The notes beneath the pieces were generated by a model. The model did not search any database. It was given only the letters and a program-made list of their open reading frames with translations, and was not told the DNA's origin. 64,000 nt of DNA from Pararhizobium antarcticum. GTDB taxonomy: Bacteria; Pseudomonadota; Alphaproteobacteria; Rhizobiales; Rhizobiaceae. Numbering within the stretch: position 1 is the stretch's first letter; every line of letters begins with the position of its first letter. A program made the translations under genes and the position numbers. Location of the stretch: positions 1 to 64,000 of the forward strand of contig NZ_LSRP01000002.1 of NCBI RefSeq assembly GCF_001885585.1, read 5' to 3'. This document shows, piece by piece, positions 7,318-16,259 of the stretch.

Positions 7318-9276
7318 TCAGCTTTCCCCCTCGACGACAGGGACATGCGGCGTCTTGTTCCAGACGAAGGGCTTGCTGCGCAGTTCGAAGACGGCTTTCC
7401 AGGCGGCGGCCGACATGATCAGCCAGTAGAGCGGCACGAAAACCCATCGCCAGCCCACGGCCTTGCGCTCCTCCTTGTTCATGCGGTTGCGGCCGAGCGC
7501 GATGAAGACGGCATAGCTTCCGAAGATATTGACGATGTCGGTGACGAACAGCCAGAAGGCCAGCGCGCCTTCGCCATGGGCATTGTCCTGCAGCATCGTC
7601 CAGGTCAGGTAGCCGAGGAAGGCGACGATGACGGGATGGCCGAGCGACGATAAAAGCAGGCCGGCGATCAGGATCTGGAACACCGTAAAACCGGCCCATC
7701 CCATCTCGCGCGCGAGCTTTGCGGGGTCGCGCATCATGACCAGCCAGGTCTGAAGCCACCCCTTGAACCAGCGGGTACGCTGGCCAAGCCAGACGCCGAT
7801 CGTCACCGGCGCATCCTCGAAGGTCGGCCTCGTGATGACGCGGGAGCGATAGCCCAGACGATGCAGGCGCATGCCAAGGTCCGCATCCTCGGTCATGTTG
7901 TAGGGATCCCAGCCCCCGATGGTTCTGAGCGGCGCGGTCCTGAAATGATTGGATGTCCCGCCCAGCGGCAAAGGCAGGTCCGAGAGGGCGAGCATCGGCA
8001 GCAGGCCACGAAACAGGCCGGCATATTCGAGCGCAAACAGCGCGCTCAGCCAGGACTGCCTGGCATTGGTGATCATTAGCGGTGCCTGCAGGCAGATGAC
8101 ATGGTCCGGTGCCGTCAGGAAGGCGGCATGCGCCTCGCGCAACTGGCCGGGATCGGGGCGATCCTCCGCATCATAGACAGCAAGGAGCGCGCCGCGGCAA
8201 CCGGGCAGCGCATAGGATAGCGCTTTCGGCTTGGTCCGCGGCAGACGCAGGGGCACACGGACGATTTCATATTCCGGGGCAAGCCGCATCGTCTCCAGCA
8301 CAGCGATCGTTTCGGTATCATCCTCCTCGCAGACGAGCTTGATATCGAGGCGCGATCGCGGCCAGTCGAGACTGTCGAGTGCCCGGACAAGCTGCTCTGC
8401 GACGCCTCTTTCCCTATAGAGCGCGACCAGCACCGAATAGACGGGCAGGCTGGCTGTGACGTCAACGGGCGGGGCTGCGGGCCGGATCGCGTGTTTTTCC
8501 TGGCGGAAAGCGACGAACAATGCCCACAACCGCACCAGAAAATTGGCCAGATAAAACAATGTCAGGACAATGTGCACCAGAAGCATGGTGACCAGCGGCA
8601 GCGTCACGGCCGATACGAGCAGCCCGCAAAAGAGAACGCCGGTGTAAAAACCCTGCCGTCCCCAGAATGTTATGCGGGCGCTGTGCAGCGGGCTCGTCTC
8701 GAACAGCGCGCCGCAGGTCTCGGAGACGCGACGCAAGCGCCCTGCCTGCCACGCAGCACGCCGCACCTCGGATGCCGGGGAAACGACGATGCTGGTTTTC
8801 AGGGCCGGCACGCGCTCGAGCGTTGCAAGGGTTTGCGCCAATCGATCGAGACGCGGCACGATCACGGTGATCGGGGGGCGGGAAGGATGGTGCAGGCGCA
8901 AGGTTTCCGGGCGGATGATCTGGCTGTCCAGCCCGGCAATGTCGAGAATGCGCGCCGCATCGAGATCCCGCAGGAAGGTGACGCCGAGCATCTCCGCCAG
9001 GGCCTCGAAATACAGGCACTCGTCAATATCGCCGGAGGCAAGCAATTCGGCCTCGACAGAGGTACCATGGGCCTGCGCCGCTAGCATCATCCGGGCGATC
9101 AGCGGCTTGCCGATGCCCATGCGCAAAAGATCGCGGCCCTGGCGTAGCAATTCCGGGCTCAAAGCCAGCGAAAGAGGCTCAGGCGGTGGCGTGGCGATCA
9201 CGGCCTCCGGTTGGGCATTTCCAGTAGCCATCCCGGAAATGTCCGGATAGTCTCCGAAGCGCATCCATGAACCCAT
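7318..9276 (-). CDS. Membrane family 2 glycosyltransferase with N-terminal MshEN-like domain
   Basis: This 652-residue inner-membrane protein resembles cellulose-synthase-like transferases. Residues about 35-120 (LSPELLRQGRDLLRMGIG to FLRDLD) resemble the N-terminal domain of type II secretion ATPases. Two membrane segments follow, then a GT2 domain with EEDD near 340, DAEDRPDPG near 370, TEDADLG near 460 and QRTRWFKGW near 500, the full processive set. Three or four further membrane segments follow. It probably polymerises or exports a polysaccharide; the substrate is unknown. The start is uncertain: ATG 9276 or 9264, neither with a good ribosome-binding site. It is divergent from the solute-binding protein. 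Confidence 0.85.
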   Translation of the reverse strand: MGSWMRFGDYPDISGMATGNAQPEAVIATPPPEPLSLALSPELLRQGRDLLRMGIGKPLIARMMLAAQAHGTSVEAELLASGDIDECLYFEALAEMLGVTFLRDLDAARILDIAGLDSQIIRPETLRLHHPSRPPITVIVPRLDRLAQTLATLERVPALKTSIVVSPASEVRRAAWQAGRLRRVSETCGALFETSPLHSARITFWGRQGFYTGVLFCGLLVSAVTLPLVTMLLVHIVLTLFYLANFLVRLWALFVAFRQEKHAIRPAAPPVDVTASLPVYSVLVALYRERGVAEQLVRALDSLDWPRSRLDIKLVCEEDDTETIAVLETMRLAPEYEIVRVPLRLPRTKPKALSYALPGCRGALLAVYDAEDRPDPGQLREAHAAFLTAPDHVICLQAPLMITNARQSWLSALFALEYAGLFRGLLPMLALSDLPLPLGGTSNHFRTAPLRTIGGWDPYNMTEDADLGMRLHRLGYRSRVITRPTFEDAPVTIGVWLGQRTRWFKGWLQTWLVMMRDPAKLAREMGWAGFTVFQILIAGLLLSSLGHPVIVAFLGYLTWTMLQDNAHGEGALAFWLFVTDIVNIFGSYAVFIALGRNRMNKEERKAVGWRWVFVPLYWLIMSAAAWKAVFELRSKPFVWNKTPHVPVVEGES

Positions 9277-9320
9277 TGCCTCGCAGCAATGCCCCGCACC
9301 TGTCCCCGCGATCGATCATA

Positions 9321-10196
9321 ATGAGACGTGCAGTGTATTCATCCCTAAAATTTTACGGGTTATTCGCGTTAAACGTGTTTTTGGTTGTGGTTTCCGGTGG
9401 TTTTGTCCATGCGGCAGACGGTGTTTTGCGTGAGATGCCCACCCTGTTCGATAGTCGCGAACGCATTGCAAAGCCCGATCTTACCGGGCTTGCAAGGTTG
9501 CGGTTCCTGACCACGGTCGATTTTCCACCGTTCAACTTTATCGATCAATCCGGTAAACTGGCCGGCTATCATGTCGATCTTGTCAGGGAAATCTGTCGTC
9601 TTCTCGCTATCGAGAAGACATGCGAAATCCAGGCTGTCACGTTCAGCGAATTGCAGTCGGCGCTCGCAGAGGGGCAGGGCGAGGCCGTGGTGGCCGGCAT
9701 TGCGATCACTCCGGAAATGCGGCAGCGTTTTGCTTTCTCCCGCGTCTTCATGACACTGCCGGCCCGGTTCGTCGCCAATGTTCGCGTGCCGGGGCGCGCC
9801 GCGGCGGTGGAGGCGCTTTCGGGGAAGCCCGTGGGGGTGGTTGCGGGCACGACGCATGAGGCGATGCTGAAAGCATTTTTCCCGGACATTCAGGCGAGGG
9901 CCTTCCCAACACGCGCCGATATGCTGGCGCAACTGCAGACAGGGGCCATCCCTGCGGTGTTTTCCGACGGAATGCAGCTGTCGTTCTGGGTCTCGGGAGG
10001 GGACGCGGCCGGTTGCTGTGCGCTTCTCGACGGTGCCTATTTCTCGCAACGGTTTCTCGGCGAGGGCCTGTCGATCATGAACCGCAAGGAGGATCCGGTT
10101 CTGACGCAGGCGATCGACCATGCGCTTCTTGCACTGTCGCGCAACGGCAGGCTCAATGAAATCTATCTGCGGTATTTTCCCAACGGGATCTTCTGA
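9321..10196 (+). CDS. Periplasmic amino-acid-type solute-binding protein (SBP_bac_3)
   Basis: This is a 291-residue exported protein. A hydrophobic signal peptide with probable cleavage at VHAA-DG is followed by the family pattern LRFLTTVDFPPFNFIDQSG, GYHVDLVREICRLL, VAGIAITPEMRQRFAFS and GKPVGVVAGTTHEAML. No permease or ATPase gene lies beside it, so it may be an orphan binding protein or serve a sensor. The ATG at 9321 fits the signal peptide; an earlier in-frame ATG at 9267 would overlap the divergent glycosyltransferase and spoil the signal peptide. The shared short upstream region suggests divergent promoters. Confidence 0.85.
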   Translation: MRRAVYSSLKFYGLFALNVFLVVVSGGFVHAADGVLREMPTLFDSRERIAKPDLTGLARLRFLTTVDFPPFNFIDQSGKLAGYHVDLVREICRLLAIEKTCEIQAVTFSELQSALAEGQGEAVVAGIAITPEMRQRFAFSRVFMTLPARFVANVRVPGRAAAVEALSGKPVGVVAGTTHEAMLKAFFPDIQARAFPTRADMLAQLQTGAIPAVFSDGMQLSFWVSGGDAAGCCALLDGAYFSQRFLGEGLSIMNRKEDPVLTQAIDHALLALSRNGRLNEIYLRYFPNGIF

Positions 10197-10234
10197 GCTT
10201 ATCCGCTGGCGGCTGTCTTTGGTCTGTTGGCGGC

Positions 10235-10645
10235 CTATCGGCGGAAGCGCGCAATGGCCCCGCGCTCGATTGCCGCGCAGGTCAGCTTGTCGAGGCCGAG
10301 GCGGTCGCGCAACATCTGCAGCAGGCGGATTTCCTCGCTGCGAATGGCAAGATCGGCCGCGGCCAGTTCCACCGCCAGCGCATAGGCGGTGTCGTAGAGC
10401 CGTTCCGGAAGCGCCTCGCGGATGACCTCCAGCACGATGTCGAGACCCTCCGGGCCGGAAAGCTGTGCTGCACAATCGCTGGCGATGTCCATCAACCGTT
10501 CGTCGTCGAAATCCTCGAAGACGGGAAGGACCCGGCTAAGCGCGCCGATCCGCTCGAGTTCCTCTTCGCTCATGGCCGTGTCGACGGCCGACATCATGAC
10601 CATGACATAGACGAGGGCTTCATGATGGCTGAGTGTGTCGAGCAT
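10235..10645 (-). CDS. TerB-like protein
   Basis: This 136-residue all-helical protein has the TerB pattern: HHEALVYVMVMMSAVDTAMSEEELERIGAL at the start, an acidic cluster FEDFDDERL, and AVELAAADLAIRSEEIRLLQML. Such stand-alone TerB domains are common in alphaproteobacteria and their role is mostly unknown; no other ter gene is nearby, so tellurite resistance should not be assumed. The start MLDTLSHHEA is chosen over an upstream extension that does not look conserved. It is convergent with the solute-binding protein. Confidence 0.75.
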   Translation of the reverse strand: MLDTLSHHEALVYVMVMMSAVDTAMSEEELERIGALSRVLPVFEDFDDERLMDIASDCAAQLSGPEGLDIVLEVIREALPERLYDTAYALAVELAAADLAIRSEEIRLLQMLRDRLGLDKLTCAAIERGAIARFRR

Positions 10646-10758
10646 GGGTGTTCCGGGCCTGTTTGCTTCTGCGATGATGCAGGTACGGTCTCGGTGGCTT
10701 GCTTGCAAGGGCTGCGGCTCACTTTTCAGTCCGGCCCGTCAGACCGTCAATTCGGCAA

Positions 10759-10790
10759 CAAAAAGCCCGATGCAGCGGCTGCACCGGGCT
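10759..10790 (-). terminator. Rho-independent terminator after the Tim44-like gene
   Basis: Minus strand: AGCCCGGTGCAG pairs imperfectly with CTGCATCGGGCT around a short loop and is followed by TTTTG. It lies 36 bases past the stop of the Tim44-like gene. Confidence 0.75.
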
Positions 10791-10825
10791 CCTGTGAATG
10801 ATGATTGCAACAGAGGTCGAACCGT

Positions 10826-11872
10826 TCAGGCTGCGGCGCCCTGGATAGCGGAGACCTGCCATTCGGCGCCGTTCTTGCGCAGGAATGTCCAGAGCTCGAC
10901 CGTTTCCGACGGTTGATCCGGATCGCCTTCGACGACACGGCCGGTGGCACGCTCGCGCACCACGTCGATGCTCTCATAGCGCATCGCAACGGTTGCGTAT
11001 TCGGCATCGGCTTCGCGCCAGGCTTCCGAGACATCGCCCTGCACGAGATGGACGTCGCGGACCTCGTTTTTGAGGCCACGCGTGGCGTTGTCGCTCAGTT
11101 CCTCGGCCAGATAGGACATGGCTTCCGGCGTCGTCAGTGCGCGCAGCGTCGCATAGTCCTCGGCGGCATAGGCAGCTTGGACCTTTTTCAGGAGGGTTTC
11201 GAACGTATCGAGATCATCAGCGCCGACACCGATTTCATCGGTCGCGTCGCTCGCTTGGCGAACCGGCTCCGGGCGGCTGCCGCCGCCAATGCGCGGAATG
11301 CTGAAGCCGGGGCCACTGGCCTCGCGGTTGGCCTGTGCGCCGAAACCCTGGCCGAAGCCGGCCAGCGGTGAGGCTGCTCCGCCGGCAGGACCGGACGCGT
11401 TGCGCGGCGCATAACCGGCGGCTGCCGTCTGCCGGCCGCGACCGAAGAAGCGCATGGCGAGCATCACCGCGCCGCCGATCAGCGCAATCTGCAACAACAG
11501 GCCAAGGAAACCCAGGCCGCCACCCATGCCGGTGCCCATCATCATGCCGATCAGTCCGCCGAGCGCGAGGCCACCCAGCATCGAGCCGGCGAAGCCGCCG
11601 AACATGCCGCGGCTCTGCGCGCCGGGACGCGCGGCCTGGCCAAGACCCTGCTGGCCCGTTGCTTGCGTGCCCTGCGGCTGCTGTGTCATCGTCCGGTCAA
11701 TCGGGGTCGCCGTGTTCGGCGCCGTGCGGGTGACAGCCGGTGCCTGGAAGGTGCGCGTGCCGCGACTGCCGAAGCCGCTGCCTGAGCGGCGTGCCTCCGC
11801 CACATCGACAACGGTGAGCATCACCGTCAAACCCACCGCCGCAAGTGCAAGAAACCGTCCGAAACGCTGCAT
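10826..11872 (-). CDS. Tim44-like domain membrane protein
   Basis: This is a 348-residue protein. An N-terminal signal/anchor (LALAAVGLTVMLTVVDVAEA) is followed by a low-complexity Ser/Gly/Thr/Gln-rich linker, a strongly glycine-rich hydrophobic stretch with two membrane passes (about 95-145), and a C-terminal Tim44-type domain (about 210-345: FETLLKKVQAAYAAEDYATLRALTTPEAMSYL). Bacterial relatives such as Caulobacter TimA are inner-membrane proteins related to the mitochondrial import factor Tim44, with an unsettled role. ATG 11872 is preferred to the TTG one codon upstream. A terminator follows. Confidence 0.85.
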   Translation of the reverse strand: MQRFGRFLALAAVGLTVMLTVVDVAEARRSGSGFGSRGTRTFQAPAVTRTAPNTATPIDRTMTQQPQGTQATGQQGLGQAARPGAQSRGMFGGFAGSMLGGLALGGLIGMMMGTGMGGGLGFLGLLLQIALIGGAVMLAMRFFGRGRQTAAAGYAPRNASGPAGGAASPLAGFGQGFGAQANREASGPGFSIPRIGGGSRPEPVRQASDATDEIGVGADDLDTFETLLKKVQAAYAAEDYATLRALTTPEAMSYLAEELSDNATRGLKNEVRDVHLVQGDVSEAWREADAEYATVAMRYESIDVVRERATGRVVEGDPDQPSETVELWTFLRKNGAEWQVSAIQGAAA

Positions 11873-12030
11873 CAAAACCCGATCCTCTCAATCTTCTCCC
11901 AAGGGGCCCAACGGACCCGAAGCCCCCATATAGAGATCCGATCCGGACAATTGAAGGGCAGGGAGGCGATTTGCCGGGCTCAACCGTGAACAGTGCCTTC
12001 AATGGAACGGCAGATCGCAGTCAATAAGCC

Positions 12031-13053
12031 TCAGTTCGTCAGGTCGTAGGGGACCCGGTAGCCGTTGGCCTCCAGCCATTCGATCACGAGCTTCGGCTCG
12101 TCGGTCTGGATGATGGTCGCGCCGCGATCGGCCCAGAACCCATAGACCTCCTCGGGCTGTCCCCCGAAGACCGCCAGTTCATCGCCGCGTCCGCCGGCGA
12201 GCATGGCGCCGGGCCGGTTGACGATCGGATAGGTGTTGACCCAAAGATGCCAGTTGCCGGCAATCGCTGCGGCCCTTGCCTTGGCACTGAACAGCGGGCC
12301 GCCGCGGTCCGTCAGCGGCGCACCGGTCTGGTGCCAGGTGACGAGTTCGGCGGCAAAGGCCGAAAACGCCCGCGTCGCCTGCGCCATGAAGCGGGCATCG
12401 TGCACGGCGTCGTCGGCCAGGATCGGCATGAAGGGCACATCCGCACCGACGCTGGCAAGCATTGCCCTCGTGTCGTCGATCCGTTTTGTGTTCCAGACGT
12501 TTTCCTTGATCAGGATACCATCGGTCATGCCGAGCGCCCGCGCTTCCGCTGCAATCTGCGCAAGCGCGTCCGGCCCCAGCTTGTTGTCGATATTGACGAG
12601 GATGCGGCCGCGTGCCGTGGCCAGCGCCTGTTTCAGCGTCGGGATCGGCTCTTCGGTGATCTCGCCCGTGCCCTCGACGACGAGACGGCAGTCCTGCAAC
12701 GCGTCGAAGCGGCGCCTGTCGACTTCACCCTTGCAGGTCGTGGTCCGGTCGAGCCAGCTGTCATGCAAAACGATCAACTGCCCGTCGGCCGTCTTGCGGA
12801 TATCCATCTCGACGATTTCGGCGCCAAGCCCGATGGCATAGCGGATCGAGGCCAGCGAATTCTCCGCCATGCGGATGTGGCCGTTTTCCTTCCAGCCGGC
12901 CCGGTGCGCCACCACCATGATATGATTGCGCCATTGGTTGGCATCCTGGAGCCGGCCGAGAATCTGGCTGCTGCGGGTGGTCTCGGCGGCGATGCCGTTG
13001 ACGGCAACGGCGGCAAGAACAAGTGCCGCAAAGATCGGGGCTGCAAAGCGCAT
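12031..13053 (-). CDS. Secreted glycerophosphodiester phosphodiesterase family protein
   Basis: This 340-residue protein has a signal peptide (cleavage near GIAA-ETT) and a GDPD TIM barrel. The catalytic pattern is present: VVAHRAGW (His-Arg), ENSLASIRYA, EMDIRKTADGQLIVLHDSWLDRTT (Glu-x-Asp and His-Asp). It should cleave glycerophosphodiesters in the periplasm to give glycerol-3-phosphate and an alcohol; the real substrate may differ. The C-terminal half is longer than in minimal GDPDs. No transport genes for the product lie nearby. Confidence 0.85.
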   Translation of the reverse strand: MRFAAPIFAALVLAAVAVNGIAAETTRSSQILGRLQDANQWRNHIMVVAHRAGWKENGHIRMAENSLASIRYAIGLGAEIVEMDIRKTADGQLIVLHDSWLDRTTTCKGEVDRRRFDALQDCRLVVEGTGEITEEPIPTLKQALATARGRILVNIDNKLGPDALAQIAAEARALGMTDGILIKENVWNTKRIDDTRAMLASVGADVPFMPILADDAVHDARFMAQATRAFSAFAAELVTWHQTGAPLTDRGGPLFSAKARAAAIAGNWHLWVNTYPIVNRPGAMLAGGRGDELAVFGGQPEEVYGFWADRGATIIQTDEPKLVIEWLEANGYRVPYDLTN

Positions 13054-13185
13054 GACCGTGCTCCATGGTCTCGATCACGGTGCGTGACCGGTCCGATGGC
13101 GATAGACCGCAGGAGTGACAGGGCCATGAAGGGAGGATGACAGGACGATGAATCCTGTCGGTAGACGGCCGGCAGCGCAATTGCG

Positions 13186-14064
13186 TCAGCGCGGCCGCAA
13201 TCTGTGGGAGAAACGCTCGCCGGCGATGATGATGATGCCGGCGGAAATGATCAGCGCCGCGCCGGCAAACACCTGCACGCCGGGAATATCGCCCCAGATT
13301 GCGAACCCCAGCAGGAATGCCCAGACCAGCGAGGAATATTCGAACGGCGCCAGAACCGATACCGGTGCGCGGCGCATGCCCTCGAACAGCGCATATTGGG
13401 CAATGCCGGCGACAATCCCGGTCGCGGCCATCAGTTCCAGATCGGCAAGGCCAGGCCGCACCCAGTAGATCGCCATCGGCACGCAGGTGAACAGGATGAA
13501 GAAGCCGCTCGACAGCGTCATCTGCACCAGTGTCGTTTCCTGCAGGGCCGTCTTGCGCAGGAGTACGGTGCCGATCGCCCAGAACACGGCGGCCTGCAGG
13601 GCCAGAAGCACGGGAGTGTTGAGCGTCATGCCGGCCCCGAGCGGATCACAGGCCACCAGCACGCCGATGAAGCCGACGAGAACGGCGACCCAGCGCAGCG
13701 GCGGCACCTGCTCCTTGAGGATCGGCACGGCGAGCAGGGTGATCAGGATCGGCGAGGCGTAATAGAGCGTCGTCAGTTCCGCGAGCCCCAGGTCACGTGC
13801 CGCCGTATAATAGGAAAGCCAGGCCGCGAGCAGCAGCAGGTTGCGGACGAACATGGCCTTCAGCACCGGCGAGACGATGGCCTTGCGCAGCACCGCGCCG
13901 CGGCCGACGGCAAGACACACGGCAAAGATCGTGACGCTGCGGACAAACAGGATCTGGAAGACCGGCAGGCCGACCACCAGCCATTTGACCGAGGCATCCT
14001 GAAGCGTGAACAGGAAATAGGCAAAGATCGTCAGCAGGATGCCGGACAGGACGGAGGGGTTCAA
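13186..14064 (-). CDS. EamA/DMT family transporter
   Basis: This 292-residue protein has ten predicted membrane segments formed by two EamA repeats, for example LLTIFAYFLFTLQDASVKWL and LEWSL-like later helices ending in VQVFAGAALIISAGIIII. The substrate cannot be told from sequence; relatives export amino acids or metabolites. The start is put at the TTG at 14064 (LNPSVLSGILL), which has GGAG 8 bases upstream; an ATG at 14109 would add 15 residues. A second EamA transporter of the same subfamily (both share FSVQDA/FTLQDA and FEYSSLVWA/FEYTGMLWA) lies at 17170. Confidence 0.85.
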   Translation of the reverse strand: MNPSVLSGILLTIFAYFLFTLQDASVKWLVVGLPVFQILFVRSVTIFAVCLAVGRGAVLRKAIVSPVLKAMFVRNLLLLAAWLSYYTAARDLGLAELTTLYYASPILITLLAVPILKEQVPPLRWVAVLVGFIGVLVACDPLGAGMTLNTPVLLALQAAVFWAIGTVLLRKTALQETTLVQMTLSSGFFILFTCVPMAIYWVRPGLADLELMAATGIVAGIAQYALFEGMRRAPVSVLAPFEYSSLVWAFLLGFAIWGDIPGVQVFAGAALIISAGIIIIAGERFSHRLRPR

Positions 14065-14212
14065 CGGAGATGCTCCAGGAGGTGCTGTCCGATGATGCGG
14101 ACAGGCCATCCTGATAGCCCGGCGCGACGCGGCGCGAAAGGGGGCAGGCGACGGGCGGCTGTCGCGAAAAATGGGCGTGCTCACGCCCTGCAGGCGCGTC
14201 TCCGGTCCCTGG

Positions 14213-15382
14213 TCAGAGGCCGAGCATGGACAGCATGATGAAGGTGGCGAACAGGACGAAATGCGTCATGCCCTCGATCGCATTGGTCTCGCCGTCATTG
14301 AGGTTGATCGCAGCCACGATCAGCGTGATCGCCACCATGACCGTCTGCACCGGCGTCATCGCCATGACGAAGGGCTGGCCGGTGTAAAGCGCGATCGCTT
14401 CCATGACGGGAACGGTGAGGATCACCGTCGACAGCGAGGCCCCGAGCGCGATGTTGACGACCGCCTGCATGCGATTGGCAAGGGCGGCCCGGAGCGCCGT
14501 CATAATTTCCGGCGAGGCCGAAATCGCCGCAACCACGATGGCCGCAAGGACCGGCGGCGCGCCGGTGCCCTTCAGCCCGGCCGTCAGAAGCACGGACATG
14601 ACCTCCGCCAGCACGCCGATGATGATGACGCCGATGATGAGGATGATGATCGAGCCGAGGACAGGCTCTGCGATCGAGCCGGGGGCAGGCTTGCTGGACG
14701 CGGGCGGCGCATCGGTTTTCGGCACGGCCCTCGGATAGGTATAGCTGAAGAAATAGCTGTGGGCACCGACCTGCATGCGCAGGAAGACTGCATAGAGCGT
14801 GACCATGGCGATGATGGTGAAAGCGGAATAGAAATGCCATTTCGCGGCCGGAATGAACTCCGGAACGACCATGGAAATGCCCATCGCGGTCAGGATCATC
14901 ACGCTGTAGCTGCGGCTGGAATCGTCATTGTAGGACTGCTCGCCATGCTTGAGGCCGCCCAGTAGGGCGGCGAGGCCGAGAATGCCGTTGATATCGATCA
15001 TCACGGCCGAATAGATCGTGTCGCGCACCAGTGTCGGCGACACGTCCTTGCTCATCAGGATGGCCAGGATGATGACCTCGACCAGCACTGCCGACGAGGT
15101 CAGGATCATCGTGCCATAGGGATCGCCGACCCTGGCCGCCAGCAGTTCGGCGTGATGGGCAACCCGCATCGAGGCGAGCACGATCGCGCCGACCAGGAGG
15201 ACGGCGCCGCCAAGCGCCATCACCTGCCCGCCCTCGAGCAGGCTGTGCTCGGCGAGATAGCCGAGAATACCGGCGAAAAGTGCCACCAGCAGCAGGGCTT
15301 CGGATCTGAGGATGGAAGACAAGACTGCGCTCCGCTGCCGGCCTGTTCCGGTCTGCACAAGTATAGATCGCGGTCTCGGCAT
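14213..15382 (-). CDS. Calcium:proton antiporter (ChaA-like, CaCA superfamily)
   Basis: This 389-residue membrane protein has about eleven hydrophobic segments. The paired alpha repeats of cation exchangers are visible: SSAVLVEVIILAILMS in the first half and SASPEIMTALRAALANRMQ in the second, with the acidic residues expected for cation binding. It probably exchanges Ca2+ (or Na+/K+) for protons. The start is uncertain: ATG 15382 (MPRPRSILV) has a weak site, whereas TTG 15322 has GGAG 7 bases upstream and would give 369 residues. It is divergent from the S24 regulator at 15525. Confidence 0.85.
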   Translation of the reverse strand: MPRPRSILVQTGTGRQRSAVLSSILRSEALLLVALFAGILGYLAEHSLLEGGQVMALGGAVLLVGAIVLASMRVAHHAELLAARVGDPYGTMILTSSAVLVEVIILAILMSKDVSPTLVRDTIYSAVMIDINGILGLAALLGGLKHGEQSYNDDSSRSYSVMILTAMGISMVVPEFIPAAKWHFYSAFTIIAMVTLYAVFLRMQVGAHSYFFSYTYPRAVPKTDAPPASSKPAPGSIAEPVLGSIIILIIGVIIIGVLAEVMSVLLTAGLKGTGAPPVLAAIVVAAISASPEIMTALRAALANRMQAVVNIALGASLSTVILTVPVMEAIALYTGQPFVMAMTPVQTVMVAITLIVAAINLNDGETNAIEGMTHFVLFATFIMLSMLGL

Positions 15383-15524
15383 TTCAATCTTGCGCGCGCA
15401 GAAACCCGCACCGGCATCAGGATTATTTTCCTCTCCGGCTTTACTCGCGCCCGGCATGGCTGTAATCTCCCGCGCATTGAAAGGGGCGCCGCCTTGCGCC
15501 TGCTCTGCCCTCAGGATGGCAACG

Positions 15525-16190
15525 ATGTTTTCACATGACAGCATTTGGGGAGCCATCGATGCGCTCGCCGAGCGTCATCAACTGTCTCCGTCCGGCCTTG
15601 CCCGAAGGGCAGGCCTCGACCCGACCTCGTTCAACAAGTCCAAGCGGCAGTCCGTGGACGGGCGCGAGCGCTGGCCATCGACCGAATCCATCGCCAAGGT
15701 GCTGGATGCGACAGGCTCGACGATCACCCAGTTCATGGATTTCCTGCGCCCCGACGGTCGCGACGGGCATTTTCCGGAGGGGGCCTTTCCGCCGCAGGCC
15801 GGCTCGATACCATTGCTCGGCTTTGCCCAGGCGGGGGCCGGGGGCTTTTTCGACGATGGTGGCTTTCCGGCCGGCCAGGGCTGGGATGTGGTCGATTTTC
15901 CGGCGGCTCCTGGCACCAAGGCCGGCGTCTATGCGCTGGAGATCCAGGGCGACAGCATGCTGCCGCTCTATCGAGACGGCGACGTGCTGATCGTCGAACC
16001 GGGCGCGCAGATCCGCCGCGGCGACCGCGTGGTCGTCAAGACCAAGGAGGGCGAGGTCATGGCCAAGATACTGGTGCGCCAGACGGTGCGCAGCATCGAG
16101 CTGCTGTCGCTCAATCCCGAGCATGCAAACCGAGCCTTCGATGTCAGCGATGTCGAATGGATCGCCCGGATTATCTGGGCCAGCCAGTAA
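15525..16190 (+). CDS. S24 family HTH transcriptional regulator (LexA/CI-like)
   Basis: This 221-residue protein has an N-terminal helix-turn-helix (about 5-75: LAERHQLSPSGLARRAGLDPTSFNKSKR) and a C-terminal S24 peptidase domain. The serine is S144 in LEIQGDSMLPLY and the lysine is K181 in GEVMAK; their 37-residue spacing equals that of LexA. The dyad is complete, but there is no clear Ala-Gly cleavage site, so self-cleavage is uncertain. ATG 15525 has AGGA 8 bases upstream. No prophage genes are near, so it looks like a chromosomal regulator. Confidence 0.85.
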   Translation: MFSHDSIWGAIDALAERHQLSPSGLARRAGLDPTSFNKSKRQSVDGRERWPSTESIAKVLDATGSTITQFMDFLRPDGRDGHFPEGAFPPQAGSIPLLGFAQAGAGGFFDDGGFPAGQGWDVVDFPAAPGTKAGVYALEIQGDSMLPLYRDGDVLIVEPGAQIRRGDRVVVKTKEGEVMAKILVRQTVRSIELLSLNPEHANRAFDVSDVEWIARIIWASQ

Positions 16191-16259
16191 CGAGACGCGC
16201 ATGGGCACCCCCGCAGCCATAAAGCCAGTCATAGGATCGGCCATAGGATATGTTTCCTG

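Noticed and set aside
10235-10645. Tellurite resistance determinant
   Set aside because: It is only a lone TerB-like domain with no other ter genes; the resistance label is not supported.
15525-16190. Prophage repressor
   Set aside because: No phage genes, attachment sites or divergent cro-like gene adjoin it.
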